In this document: piece after piece, positions 1-8,395 of the stretch
Numbering within the stretch: position 1 is the first letter of the stretch
Layout of the letters: each line of letters begins with the position of its first letter
Origin: Mordavella massiliensis
Lineage (GTDB): Bacteria > Bacillota > Clostridia > Lachnospirales > Lachnospiraceae
Assembly (NCBI RefSeq): GCF_016901695.1
Contig: NZ_JACJKS010000004.1
Coordinates: 146,575-210,574, forward strand
DNA length: 64,000 bases
Direction: 5' to 3'
Notes under the pieces: model-generated
What the model saw: the letters and a program-made list of their open reading frames with translations, nothing else
What the model was told of the DNA's origin: nothing
Databases searched by the model: none
Made by a program: the position numbers and the translations under genes

Positions 1-1266
1 CAGTCCATCTCCATGACGCCGGTGGTCTTCGGCATCCGGGAAAGCCTGGCGGAGGAGCTGGGGTTTAAGGAGAAAGACATATCTGTGAAAGACATACTGG
101 CCGCCATACAGGCCGGGAAGATGAGCTTCTGTATGACGAGCGCCACCCAGTCCAACTCCGGGGCCAGCGCCTACATCGGTTTTCTGTACGCGCTACTGGG
201 GAAACAGGAAGGCATGACGGCGGAAGACCTTAAGGGGGAGCAGCTCCGGGCTGACATCACGGGACTTCTTGGCGGCGTGGAGCGGAGCTCCGGCAGCTCT
301 GACTGGCTGAAAGACCTGTTCCTCAAGGAGGACTACGACGCCATGGTCAACTATGAGTGTCTGGTCATCGACGCCAACCGGCAGCGGGAGAGCGAGGGAA
401 AGGAGCCGCTCTATGTAGTCTATCCCTACGACGGCCTGTCCATCGCAGACTCGCCTCTCGGGTATGTGGATCACGGGGACAGCCAGAAGGAGGAGGCGTT
501 CCAGGCTGTACAGCAGTATTTGCTGTCTGAGGCGGCACAGAATGAGATCGAGGCAACCGGCCGGCGCATCAGCGCGAACGGCGTCTCCGATGAGAACAGG
601 GATGTTTTTAACGAAGCGTGGGGCATTGACACGGAGCGGATCCTCTCGCCCATCCAGATGCCGGACGCAGATGTGCTGATGGAGGCGCTCAATCTCTACC
701 AGACAAGCTTTAAGAAGCCCTCCCTCAATATCTACTGCCTGGATTTCTCCGGCAGCATGGAGGGGACCGGGGAAACCCAGCTCAAAGACGCCATGTCCCA
801 GATCCTGCTCCAGGAGAATGCCGGCAAAAATTTCCTGCAGGCCAATGCAGGGGAAGTCAACGAGGTGCTCTTCTTTGACAACACGATCCTGGATACAGAG
901 CGGGCGGCGGACGACTCCGACGAGGCGCTGGCGCAGCTCTACCAGAAGGTGGCGGACTTCCGGATCGCGGGCGGTACGGACATCTACAATGCGGTGGCGC
1001 ATGCCCTGCATGAGGCGGCGTCCTACGACCTGGAGAAGTATACGCCTGCCATCATCCTGATGACGGACGGCGTGTCGGACTACAATTACCAGACGTTCCA
1101 GGAGGCATGGGATACCCTGGGGATCGATGTGCCGGTGTTCTCCATCACCTTCGGCACAGCGGACCCCACGCAGCTGGAGGAACTGGCAGAGGCAACGGGA
1201 GGCCGCGTCTTTGACGGGACGCAGGATCTGACAGAGGCCTTCCGCAGCGTGAAAGGATATAACTAG
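1..1266 (+). CDS. Solute-binding/von Willebrand factor A (VWA) domain protein, 5' partial
   Basis: The reading frame is open from base 1, so the true start and any signal peptide lie outside the window; the first ATG in frame is at 13. The first ~200 codons look like a periplasmic-binding fold (an SNSGAS motif near in-window codon 49). The C-terminal ~175 residues form a VWA domain with a complete MIDAS start, DFSGSM near codon 248, followed by GGTDIY and MTDGVSD. Such proteins are extracytoplasmic and bind a metal through the MIDAS. It heads an operon with an XpaC-like protein, a second solute-binding-like protein and TelA, with gaps of only 3-19 bp. The shared SNSG motif with the gene at 1961 suggests the two are related. 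Ligand unknown. Domain calls are from motif reading, not a search. Confidence 0.85.
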   Translation, partial: QSISMTPVVFGIRESLAEELGFKEKDISVKDILAAIQAGKMSFCMTSATQSNSGASAYIGFLYALLGKQEGMTAEDLKGEQLRADITGLLGGVERSSGSSDWLKDLFLKEDYDAMVNYECLVIDANRQRESEGKEPLYVVYPYDGLSIADSPLGYVDHGDSQKEEAFQAVQQYLLSEAAQNEIEATGRRISANGVSDENRDVFNEAWGIDTERILSPIQMPDADVLMEALNLYQTSFKKPSLNIYCLDFSGSMEGTGETQLKDAMSQILLQENAGKNFLQANAGEVNEVLFFDNTILDTERAADDSDEALAQLYQKVADFRIAGGTDIYNAVAHALHEAASYDLEKYTPAIILMTDGVSDYNYQTFQEAWDTLGIDVPVFSITFGTADPTQLEELAEATGGRVFDGTQDLTEAFRSVKGYN

Positions 1267-1270
1267 GAAT

Positions 1271-1957
1271 ATGAAAGATAAATGGAAAGAAATCGTAAGC
1301 ATCGCTGTCTCCGCCGTCCTGGCGCTTGTGCTTTTCGCCTCGCTTCTTGTGGGGCTTGGCTGGAACATGCTGCTGTGCATGGGGCTCTCTCTTGTGTCCT
1401 ACGCCGGGTTTCTCCTGGTGCTGCGCCCGGTCAGGAGGATCGGGCGGATCGACATCGAGAAGCTGGGGAATGGGGAGGTACTCCACGAAAGGCTGCAGGA
1501 GGCGGGGCACGACTACCGTCGGATGCGGGAGGCAGCGGACCGGATCCAGGCGCCGGGGCTGCGCCAGTCGGCATTTGAACTGATCACGATCGCGGAAAAC
1601 ATCCTGAAATTCCTGACCGACAACCCGAAGAAGATCCCGTCTGCCAGACGGTACATTGACTACTACCAGGAGACGGCTGCCAATGTGCTGGAGAACTATG
1701 TGGAGCTCCAGGACACCAGGCTTCTCACAGATGAGTCGGAGAAGATCTTTCAGAACACAGCGGAGGCGGTCGTGACGCTCAAGGATGCCTTCCGGATGCA
1801 GTTCCAGAAACTGATGCAGAACGAACTGATGGATATGGAAGCTGACCTGAACCTGCTCAGGCAGACACTCCGCGCGGAGGGGTACGAGGCCCGAAAGGAG
1901 GAAGACTGTGGTGAGGAGAGGGACGGCTTAAGAAATGAAAAGGAAACAGGAGTGTAA
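1271..1957 (+). CDS. xpaC: XpaC-like protein (5-bromo-4-chloroindolyl phosphate hydrolysis family)
   Basis: A 228-residue protein with two hydrophobic segments close to the N-terminus (about residues 8-30 and 33-52), then a cytoplasmic, charged and mostly helical region. This is the layout of the XpaC family, named for a Bacillus gene linked to hydrolysis of an indolyl phosphate dye; its real biochemical role is unsettled. XpaC homologues are commonly encoded next to TelA/YaaN proteins, as here with TelA two genes downstream. It starts 4 bp after the VWA gene and ends 3 bp before the next gene, so co-translation is likely. The family call rests on architecture and neighbourhood; no catalytic residues can be named. 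Confidence 0.75.
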   Translation: MKDKWKEIVSIAVSAVLALVLFASLLVGLGWNMLLCMGLSLVSYAGFLLVLRPVRRIGRIDIEKLGNGEVLHERLQEAGHDYRRMREAADRIQAPGLRQSAFELITIAENILKFLTDNPKKIPSARRYIDYYQETAANVLENYVELQDTRLLTDESEKIFQNTAEAVVTLKDAFRMQFQKLMQNELMDMEADLNLLRQTLRAEGYEARKEEDCGEERDGLRNEKETGV

Positions 1958-1960
1958 TAC

Positions 1961-3049
1961 ATGAGGAAGAAGATCATAGGACTTGTTTTGCTGATCTGCG
2001 TGATGGCGGCTGTGGGGGGCATCTACCTCCTGACAGATGGTCCGGGGGACGGCAAAGACAGGGAGACAGAGAAGGCAGAGCCCAAGACAGCGGTATCCGG
2101 CTATGTGGGAGGCGAGAAGATCGGGTTTCTGGAAGACGAGGAGGTGCTGTCCATCCTCGGTGACAAATACGGACTGGAGGTGGACTACTCCAAGGCGGGA
2201 TCCCTCGATATGATGACAGCGGACCTGGAGGGAAGGAATTATCTTTTTCCGTCCAGCAGCATCGCCCTGGAATATTATGAAGAGCTGCATGGCAGTCCGG
2301 CTCAGAGCGAGATCCTCCTCAACACGCCCATTGTCCTCTACACCCACAAGATGGTGCTGGATGCGTTTGACAGCCAGGGGCTGATCACGAAGGACGGGGA
2401 CGTGAACTACATCGACATGGCGAAGCTGGTGGAGCTGATCCGGAATGATACGGCCTGGGCGGACATCGGCGTGCCGGAGCTGTACGGTACGGTCTCGGTG
2501 GACACCACAGACCCGGCCCGCTCCAACTCGGGCAATATGTTCGCGGCCCTTCTGACGGATGTGCTGAACGGGGGACAGACGCTGACGCCGGAGAAGGCGG
2601 ATGAGATCCTGCCCCAGCTCCGGGAGATCTTCGGGAAGCTCGGCTACATGGAGACCTCCTCTTCGGATCTGTTCAGCCAGTTCCTGCGGATGGGGGTGGG
2701 AGCCACGCCCATCGCGGCAGGGTACGAGAGCCAGATCATCGAGTACGCCATGCTGCACCCGGACGAGTATGAAGAGATCCGGGACGACATCGTCGTGCTC
2801 TACCCGGCCCCTACCGTGTGGTCCGCCCATGTCCTGATCGCCCTGGACGATGGAGGGAAGACCCTGATCCAGGGACTGCAGGATGAAGAAGTGCAGGAAC
2901 TGGCGTGGGAGAAACACGGTTTCCGCACAGGGAACTACGAGATATCGGACAAGGAACTCGGCGTGACAGGCATTGCGGACAGCATCACCCAGGTGGCGCA
3001 GGTGCCCTCCTACGATGTGATGCGCCGGATCATAGACGGGCTGCAGTAA
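1961..3049 (+). CDS. Membrane-anchored solute-binding-like protein
   Basis: A 362-residue protein with one N-terminal hydrophobic segment (about residues 4-24) and no lipobox cysteine, so it is probably anchored outside the membrane by an uncleaved helix. The rest resembles a type 2 periplasmic-binding fold: alternating alpha/beta with a DPARSNSGNM segment near residue 186 of the kind that lines ligand sites in extracellular binding proteins. The same SNSG motif is present in the VWA protein at the start of this operon. No permease or ATPase gene is nearby, so a sensing or scaffolding role in the operon is more likely than transport (inference). Ligand not identifiable. Confidence 0.6.
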   Translation: MRKKIIGLVLLICVMAAVGGIYLLTDGPGDGKDRETEKAEPKTAVSGYVGGEKIGFLEDEEVLSILGDKYGLEVDYSKAGSLDMMTADLEGRNYLFPSSSIALEYYEELHGSPAQSEILLNTPIVLYTHKMVLDAFDSQGLITKDGDVNYIDMAKLVELIRNDTAWADIGVPELYGTVSVDTTDPARSNSGNMFAALLTDVLNGGQTLTPEKADEILPQLREIFGKLGYMETSSSDLFSQFLRMGVGATPIAAGYESQIIEYAMLHPDEYEEIRDDIVVLYPAPTVWSAHVLIALDDGGKTLIQGLQDEEVQELAWEKHGFRTGNYEISDKELGVTGIADSITQVAQVPSYDVMRRIIDGLQ

Positions 3050-3068
3050 AAAGAACAGAAAGGAATGA

Positions 3069-4199
3069 ATGGCTATGGCAGAGATAACCCTGGATACATT
3101 GAGAAAACAGAAAGGACAGGCGGATGTGCCGGCAGCAGAGATACCGGCCGCCCTGAAGGAGCAGATCACCGCGCTGACCCCGGAGGAGAGGCGCAAGGTG
3201 GAGGAGCTGAAGGAGCAGATCGACCTGACAGACTCCCAGATGCTGATGCAGTACGGCGCCGGAGCGAAGCAGAATATTGCAGATTTCTCTGAGAATATCC
3301 TGGGCAACGTCCGCGCAAAGGATACGGGATACGTGGGGGATCTGATGACCGGTCTCATCTCCAATGTGGAGGGCCTTGACTTTGACTCCCTGGAGAAAGA
3401 GGGCGGGATCATGGGCCTTTTTAAGAAGGCGGAGTCCAAAGTGAAGAAATTCCTCATGCAGTATGAAAAACTGGAGGTTCAGGTGGACAGGATCGAGGGC
3501 AAGCTGGAGGAGGCCCGGATGGAGATGCTCAAAGACATCGGCATGCTGGACGCCATGTATGAGAAGAACCTGTCCTATTTCCGGCAGCTCCAGCTCTACA
3601 TCGCAGCCGGCGAGGAGAAACTGCAGGAGCTTAGGGAGCAGACGATCCCCTCCCTCCGGGCGGAGGCGGAAAAGAGCGGCGACCCTATGAACGCCCAGAT
3701 CGTCCGGGATTTTGAGGATACGGTGAACCAGTTTGAGAAGAAGGTACATGACCTGAAGACAAGCCGGACCATCGCCATTCAGACGGCGCCCCAGCTGCGG
3801 CTCGTACAGAACAATGACAAGCTTCTGGCTGACAAGATCCAGACAGCCATCCAGGAGACGATCCCCCTGTGGAAGAGCCAGATGGTCCTGGCGCTGGGGC
3901 TGTACCGGCAGCAGGAGGCCCTGAAGCTGCAGCGGAATATCACCGATACGACGAACCAGCTTCTTTTGCAGAACTCGGAGAAGCTGAAACAGAATACGCT
4001 GGATGTGGCGAAAGAATCAGAGCGGAGCATCGTGGATATCGCAACGCTGAAGAAGGCAAACGAGAACCTGATCAGCACCATGAGCGAGGCGGTCCGCATC
4101 CAGCAGGAGGGACGCAGGAAACGGCAGGAGGCGGAGGCTGAGCTGGAGAAGCTGGAGCACGACATCCGCGCTTCCCTGCTGGGGGCATCCCAGAACTGA
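3069..4199 (+). CDS. telA: TelA/YaaN-family toxic anion resistance protein
   Basis: A 376-residue, highly charged and almost entirely helical protein of the TelA (KlaA/YaaN) family, which was named from tellurite resistance and is linked to cell-envelope stress. Long coiled-coil stretches run from about residue 120 to the C-terminus, and length matches the family (about 360-390). A Shine-Dalgarno AAAGGA lies 5 bp before ATG 3069; ATG 3075 is an alternative start. It is the last gene of the operon beginning upstream of base 1. The family is usually paired with XpaC-type proteins, as here. The molecular mechanism is not established; cytoplasmic localisation is inferred from the absence of a signal or membrane segment. 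Confidence 0.88.
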   Translation: MAMAEITLDTLRKQKGQADVPAAEIPAALKEQITALTPEERRKVEELKEQIDLTDSQMLMQYGAGAKQNIADFSENILGNVRAKDTGYVGDLMTGLISNVEGLDFDSLEKEGGIMGLFKKAESKVKKFLMQYEKLEVQVDRIEGKLEEARMEMLKDIGMLDAMYEKNLSYFRQLQLYIAAGEEKLQELREQTIPSLRAEAEKSGDPMNAQIVRDFEDTVNQFEKKVHDLKTSRTIAIQTAPQLRLVQNNDKLLADKIQTAIQETIPLWKSQMVLALGLYRQQEALKLQRNITDTTNQLLLQNSEKLKQNTLDVAKESERSIVDIATLKKANENLISTMSEAVRIQQEGRRKRQEAEAELEKLEHDIRASLLGASQN

Positions 4200-4206
4200 T
4201 ATACGA

Positions 4207-4249
4207 AAAGAAGGCGGATCCTATGCATCAGGGTCCGCCTTCTTTCTGG
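4207..4249. terminator. Bidirectional intrinsic terminator between telA and the lacI-type gene
   Basis: Perfect 12-bp inverted repeat, AAAGAAGGCGGA at 4207-4218 and its complement at 4234-4245, with A- and T-runs at the outer ends. It can stop transcription from telA and from the convergent regulator, whose last codons overlap it. Confidence 0.8.
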
Positions 4250-5231
4250 CAGTGTCTGTCGACTGGCGCACCACCAGGCTGGCGTGCAGGAGGAGCGTGC
4301 CGATAGCCACCCCGTTCATGAGGCTCTCCAGGGCGTAGTAGCCGCTCTTGCCAAGCTGTATCCGCTCCTGACGTACAGTGGTGAGGGGCGGGGAAGTGTA
4401 GGCGCAGATGGGCAGGTCGTCAAAGCCGATAATGCTCACGTCGCCGGGGACACGAAGGCCCATCTGCTGGCATTGCACCAGAGCCGCGCTGGCGATCAGG
4501 TCATGGCTGCAGATGATGCCCGTGACGCCCTCCTTTAAGAGCCGGGGCAGGTGCTTCTCCATGCACTGGGAGATGTAGTAGGAACTCCCGGCCAGAGAGG
4601 AGTCTGCGGGCAGCCCGTTCTGGCGCAGGGCGGAAAAGAAGGCTTTGTGCCGGACCTGCATGATGTGGGAGCCGAGGGCATGGCTTAAGTAGCCGACCTT
4701 CCGATGCCCAAGGCTTTTCAGATGTTCCACCGCAAGTTCCATTCCTTCATTGTTGTCAACGCCCACATATCCGATGTGAGGATTGGCCATGATGTAGTTG
4801 TCATAGAGGACCGTGGGCGTGTGGCTTGTTTGGAAGTCTTTCATCCAGCAGTCGCTTAAAGAGAAGCCGAGGATAAAAGAACCCAGGTAGTCATGGCGGA
4901 GCATGAAAGCGTCGTAGGAGGATGCCTTCTGCAGTTTCTCGGTGACCGGGACAATGTCCACAGTGTAGCCGGCGGGCTCGGCCATCTGCCGGAAGCCGAG
5001 GATGATCTCGTAGCCGAACTGGTGGGGCTCCTGGTAGTCTATGTTCTCGATCAGGATGCACAGTTTTCTCTGTCCGCCGGGACGTCGGATCTTTGTGTAT
5101 CCCAGTTCCACAGCAGTCTCGATCACATTTTTTTGTAAAGTTTCGCTAATATCGGAGGCACCATTCAGGGCCTTGGATACCGTTCCCTTGGAAATGCCAA
5201 GTTTATCAGCAATATCCTGTATAGTAGCCAT
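4221..5231 (-). CDS. LacI-family transcriptional regulator
   Basis: A 336-residue repressor with an N-terminal LacI helix-turn-helix (IQDIADKLGISKGTVSKALN, residues 4-23) followed by a periplasmic-binding-like sugar-sensing domain ending in the family's GFDDLPICAYTSPPLTTV region. ATG 5231 is chosen because a GGGAAAGGGG ribosome site sits 9 bp upstream; the open frame extends further but into sequence that looks noncoding, and ATG 5240 would leave no spacing. It is divergent from the remnant sugar-binding-protein gene at 5506 and the glycogen/maltodextrin operon, so it most likely controls that operon in response to a maltodextrin-type sugar (inference). Its own promoter carries a LacI-type half-palindrome over the -35 box, suggesting autoregulation. 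Confidence 0.92.
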   Translation of the reverse strand: MATIQDIADKLGISKGTVSKALNGASDISETLQKNVIETAVELGYTKIRRPGGQRKLCILIENIDYQEPHQFGYEIILGFRQMAEPAGYTVDIVPVTEKLQKASSYDAFMLRHDYLGSFILGFSLSDCWMKDFQTSHTPTVLYDNYIMANPHIGYVGVDNNEGMELAVEHLKSLGHRKVGYLSHALGSHIMQVRHKAFFSALRQNGLPADSSLAGSSYYISQCMEKHLPRLLKEGVTGIICSHDLIASAALVQCQQMGLRVPGDVSIIGFDDLPICAYTSPPLTTVRQERIQLGKSGYYALESLMNGVAIGTLLLHASLVVRQSTDTARKKADPDA

Positions 5232-5270
5232 AGGATGCATCCCCTTTCCCTGGAAAAGTAATGTAAGAAA

Positions 5271-5307
5271 ATTATAGTAGATATCTGTATGAAAAGCAAC
5301 GGTTTCG
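5271..5307 (-). promoter_or_regulatory. Promoter of the lacI-type gene with overlapping candidate operator
   Basis: On the minus strand: -35 TTGCTT (5299-5294), 17-bp spacer, -10 TATAAT (5276-5271). The -35 lies inside CGAAACCGTTGCTT (5307-5294), which resembles the LacI-family operator pattern centred on a CG step. Confidence 0.65.
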
Positions 5308-5425
5308 AGGAAAAAAGGGTGGATGTTTCGTATAGTTTTGAAAAACGAGAAAGTAAATATATACAAAAACAGAATTTAAAATCTATGTAAAATAGACAAA
5401 ACATGAAAATGTGTTTATATTTCCG

Positions 5426-5454
5426 TTGACGGATGAAGAAAACAGGAGTATTCT
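5426..5454 (+). promoter_or_regulatory. Sigma-A-like promoter for the maltodextrin locus
   Basis: TTGACG (5426-5431), 17-bp spacer, TATTCT (5449-5454), about 50 bp ahead of the truncated binding-protein gene. It likely now drives the fused remnant and perhaps glgP. Confidence 0.6.
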
Positions 5455-5505
5455 ATATCCAGAACGAAATAATACGAAACATTAAAGAGAAATAGAGATG
5501 AGGTA

Positions 5506-5862
5506 ATGATGAAAAGAGGGTTGGCGCTGCTGCTTACAGCAGGGTTGCTGGCAGGACTTACCGGATGCGCCGCCGCGCAGGAGGGCGGGGACGGGGCGGA
5601 GAAGATCCGCCTGATGGTGTGGTCCCCGTCCAATGATCAGTCGAAAGACAGCGGGGAGTGGCTGCAGACGATGTGCGAGAGGTTTGCCGATGAGCATCCT
5701 GAGTGGGACATTACATTTGTCTACGGTGTGTCCGACGAGGCCAGCGCTGCCGGGCAGGTGTCACAGGACCCGGAGGCCAGCGCGGATGTGTTCATGTTTG
5801 CCAACGACACGCTGACTACCATGACGGACGCCCCCTGGGAGCCTACTACCTGGCTTATCTGA
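5506..5862 (+). pseudogene. Truncated extracellular sugar-binding lipoprotein (MalE-like N-terminus)
   Basis: Begins as a normal ABC sugar-binding lipoprotein: signal peptide with lipobox LTGC (cysteine at residue 21), then IRLMVWSPSNDQ and DVFMFANDTLTTMTD, typical of MalE-type proteins of roughly 400 residues. After about residue 109 (near base 5832) the similarity ends and the frame runs into a different gene, stopping at 5862 after only 118 residues. ATG 5506 and 5509 are adjacent possible starts. The permease genes that should follow are absent. The exported stub would lack most of the ligand-binding fold, so it is called a pseudogene. Confidence 0.8.
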
Positions 5863-6062
5863 AAGTCCACGGCTATTCCCGGGCTGCGAAAGAAAAGGTG
5901 AAAGAGCAGATGGAAGGACTGGAGAGCGCCCTCAGGGAGGGATGCGCAGGACAGCTTCCTGAGATCTATGACGGGGCGTTCCCCACGGTCTCCAGAGGGT
6001 GCTTCGCCCAGGCCTGGAGTGTGGGAGAACTGCTTCGGGTCTATGAAAAACTGGAAAAATAG
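5833..6062 (+). pseudogene. C-terminal remnant of a glycogen debranching enzyme (amylo-alpha-1,6-glucosidase type)
   Basis: In a frame different from the preceding fragment, the segment reads GAYYLAYLKVHGYS...LREGCAGQLPEIYDG...SRGCFAQAWSVGELLRVY and ends at TAG 6062. This matches my knowledge of the extreme C-terminus of bacterial/archaeal amylo-alpha-1,6-glucosidases, in which the G-x-Y-x-x-A and CFAQAWSVAE blocks close the catalytic (alpha/alpha)6 barrel. Only about 75 residues of an enzyme of 600 or more remain, without catalytic acids. It sits directly before glgP, where an intact debranching gene would be expected. The join at about 5830-5840 is the scar of a deletion, or an assembly chimera. 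Confidence 0.75.
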
Positions 6063-6120
6063 GGTATGATAATACCGTAGTGTTTATGAAATATCAGATG
6101 TGAAAAGGAGAGTATTCATT

Positions 6121-8382
6121 ATGGAACAGGCATTACAGCGTGTATTGCAGGAGAAATTTCAGAAAGATATCAAAGACGCCACAAAGGAGGAGATCTACAC
6201 AGCCCTTCTCTTTGTGACAAAGGAAAAAATGCAGGGCATGAAGGCCAACACAGGAGACAGGAAATTATATTACATTTCCGCGGAATTCCTCATCGGCAAG
6301 CTTCTATCCAACAACCTCATCAACCTGGGGCTTTTTGAGGAGACGAGGGAGGTGCTGGCAAAATACGGCCACGATCTGACGCAGATCGAGGAGGCGGAGC
6401 CGGAGCCGTCTCTTGGAAACGGCGGCCTGGGACGACTGGCTGCCTGCTTCCTTGACTCCATCGCCACCCTGGGGCTTTGCGGGGACGGCGTGGGCCTTAA
6501 CTACCACGACGGCCTTTTCCTCCAGAAGTTTGCAGACCATAAGCAGCAGGAGGAGAAGAATCCGTGGATCACGGACGAAAGCTGGCTGACCAGGACGGAC
6601 TGTCACTTTGAGGTGCCTTTTAAGGACTTCACGGTTACCTCCACGATGTATGACATCGATGTGCCGGGGTACAAGAGCGGCTGCAACAAGCTGCACCTCT
6701 TTGATCTGGATACAGTGGATGAGAGCATCATCCACGACGGCATCCGGTTTGACAAAGAGGACATTCAGAAGAACCTGACGCTGTTCCTCTACCCGGACGA
6801 CTCCGATGAGGCGGGGCAGCTTCTTCGCATCTACCAGCAGTATTTCATGGTCAGCAACGCGGCCCAGCTCATCCTGAAGGAGGCGGAGGAAAGAGGCGTG
6901 AACCTCTATCACCTCCACGAGCACGTGTGCATCCAGATCAACGACACCCACCCCACCATGGTGATCCCGGAGCTGATCCGGATCCTGACAACTCAGAAGG
7001 GCTTCAACATGGATACGGCCATCGATGTGGTGAGAAAGACATGCGCCTACACGAACCACACGATCCTGGCGGAGGCGCTGGAGAAGTGGCCCGTCTCCTA
7101 CCTGGAGAAGGTGGTGCCCCAGCTCATGCCCATCATCCGGGAACTGGATGCCAGGGTGAGAAGAGACTTCCACGACGAGAGAGTGTACATCATCGACAAG
7201 ATGGACCGGGTGCACATGGCCCATATCGACATCCACTACGGCTACGCGGTGAACGGCGTGGCGGCCCTCCACACGGAGATCCTCAGGGAGTCGGAGCTGA
7301 AGCCTTTCTATGATATCTATCCGGAGAAGTTCAACAACAAGACAAACGGCATCACCTTCCGCCGCTGGCTCCTCCACTGCAACCACGAGCTGGCGGATTA
7401 TCTGAAGGAGCTTATCGGGGAGGAGTATGTGGAGGATGCTTCCCGGCTTGAGAAGCTGCTGGACTATCAGGACGATGAGACGGTTCTTAAGAGACTGCGG
7501 GAGATCAAGAGGGACGCCAAGGCGGAGCTGAAGAACTACCTGAAGATGACCCAGGATGCGGACATCGATGAGAACTCCGTATTTGACATCCAGATCAAGC
7601 GCCTTCACGAGTACAAGAGACAGCAGATGAACGCCCTCTACGCCATCTACAAATACAAGGAGATCAAGAAGGGACATCTGCCGAAGCGCCCCATCACCAT
7701 GATCTTCGGCGCCAAGGCGGCGCCGGCCTACACCATAGCCAAGGACATCATCCATCTGATCCTCTGCCTGCAGGAGCTGGTGAACAAGGATCCGGATGTC
7801 AGCCCGTACCTGCGGATCGTCATGGTGGAGAACTACAACGTGACAAAGGCGGAGAAGCTGATCCCGGCCTGCGACATCTCCGAGCAGATCTCCCTGGCAT
7901 CCAAGGAGGCGTCCGGAACCGGCAACATGAAATTCATGCTGAACGGGGCTGTGACGCTGGGGACCGAGGACGGTGCAAACGTGGAGATCCACGAGCTGGT
8001 GGGCGACGACAATATCTATATCTTTGGCGAGAAATCAGAGAAGGTCATCGAGCTCTACGACAAGGCGGCCTACAACTCCAGGGCCATCTATGAGAGCGAC
8101 AAAGAGATCGAGGAGCTGGTGGACTTCATCATCAGCAAGCAGCTCATCCTGATCGGCGATCCGGTGAACCTGGGACGTCTTTACAAGGAGATCGTGGGCA
8201 AAGACTGGTTTATGACGCTCCTGGATGTGAAGGATTACATCCGGACAAAGGAGCGGATGCTCGCAGACTACGAGGACGAGAAGGCGTGGGCGAAGAAGAT
8301 GCTGGTGAATATCGCCAAAGCGGGCTTTTTCTCCTCCGACCGCACCATCGCCGAGTACAACCGGGATATCTGGCATTTATAA
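6121..8382 (+). CDS. glgP: Glycogen/starch/alpha-glucan phosphorylase
   Basis: A 753-residue GT35 phosphorylase that releases glucose 1-phosphate from alpha-1,4-glucans using pyridoxal phosphate. The PLP-binding motif [15 protein letters not shown] is intact, with the Schiff-base lysine at K604, followed by [10 protein letters not shown]. The N-terminal [17 protein letters not shown] signature is present near residue 100. Length fits the shorter clostridial versions. ATG 6121 is chosen over ATG 6100 because AAAGGAG lies about 10 bp upstream. It is followed after 13 bp by malQ and then two GH13 enzymes, forming a maltodextrin/glycogen breakdown operon. The debranching partner is only a fragment here, so limit dextrins may have to be handled by the GH13 enzymes downstream (inference). 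Confidence 0.97.
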   Translation: MEQALQRVLQEKFQKDIKDATKEEIYTALLFVTKEKMQGMKANTGDRKLYYISAEFLIGKLLSNNLINLGLFEETREVLAKYGHDLTQIEEAEPEPSLGNGGLGRLAACFLDSIATLGLCGDGVGLNYHDGLFLQKFADHKQQEEKNPWITDESWLTRTDCHFEVPFKDFTVTSTMYDIDVPGYKSGCNKLHLFDLDTVDESIIHDGIRFDKEDIQKNLTLFLYPDDSDEAGQLLRIYQQYFMVSNAAQLILKEAEERGVNLYHLHEHVCIQINDTHPTMVIPELIRILTTQKGFNMDTAIDVVRKTCAYTNHTILAEALEKWPVSYLEKVVPQLMPIIRELDARVRRDFHDERVYIIDKMDRVHMAHIDIHYGYAVNGVAALHTEILRESELKPFYDIYPEKFNNKTNGITFRRWLLHCNHELADYLKELIGEEYVEDASRLEKLLDYQDDETVLKRLREIKRDAKAELKNYLKMTQDADIDENSVFDIQIKRLHEYKRQQMNALYAIYKYKEIKKGHLPKRPITMIFGAKAAPAYTIAKDIIHLILCLQELVNKDPDVSPYLRIVMVENYNVTKAEKLIPACDISEQISLASKEASGTGNMKFMLNGAVTLGTEDGANVEIHELVGDDNIYIFGEKSEKVIELYDKAAYNSRAIYESDKEIEELVDFIISKQLILIGDPVNLGRLYKEIVGKDWFMTLLDVKDYIRTKERMLADYEDEKAWAKKMLVNIAKAGFFSSDRTIAEYNRDIWHL

Positions 8383-8395
8383 GAGAGGTAGGACC

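Noticed and set aside
193..1380. Long minus-strand open frame (395 codons) opposite the VWA gene
   Set aside because: It is antisense to a well-supported gene, is rich in Arg, Leu, His and Val as high-GC shadows are, and shows no domain. Similar shadows at 1928-3457, 6304-7992, 11687-13303, 23978-25834, 25967-27616 and 35605-37938 were left out for the same reason.
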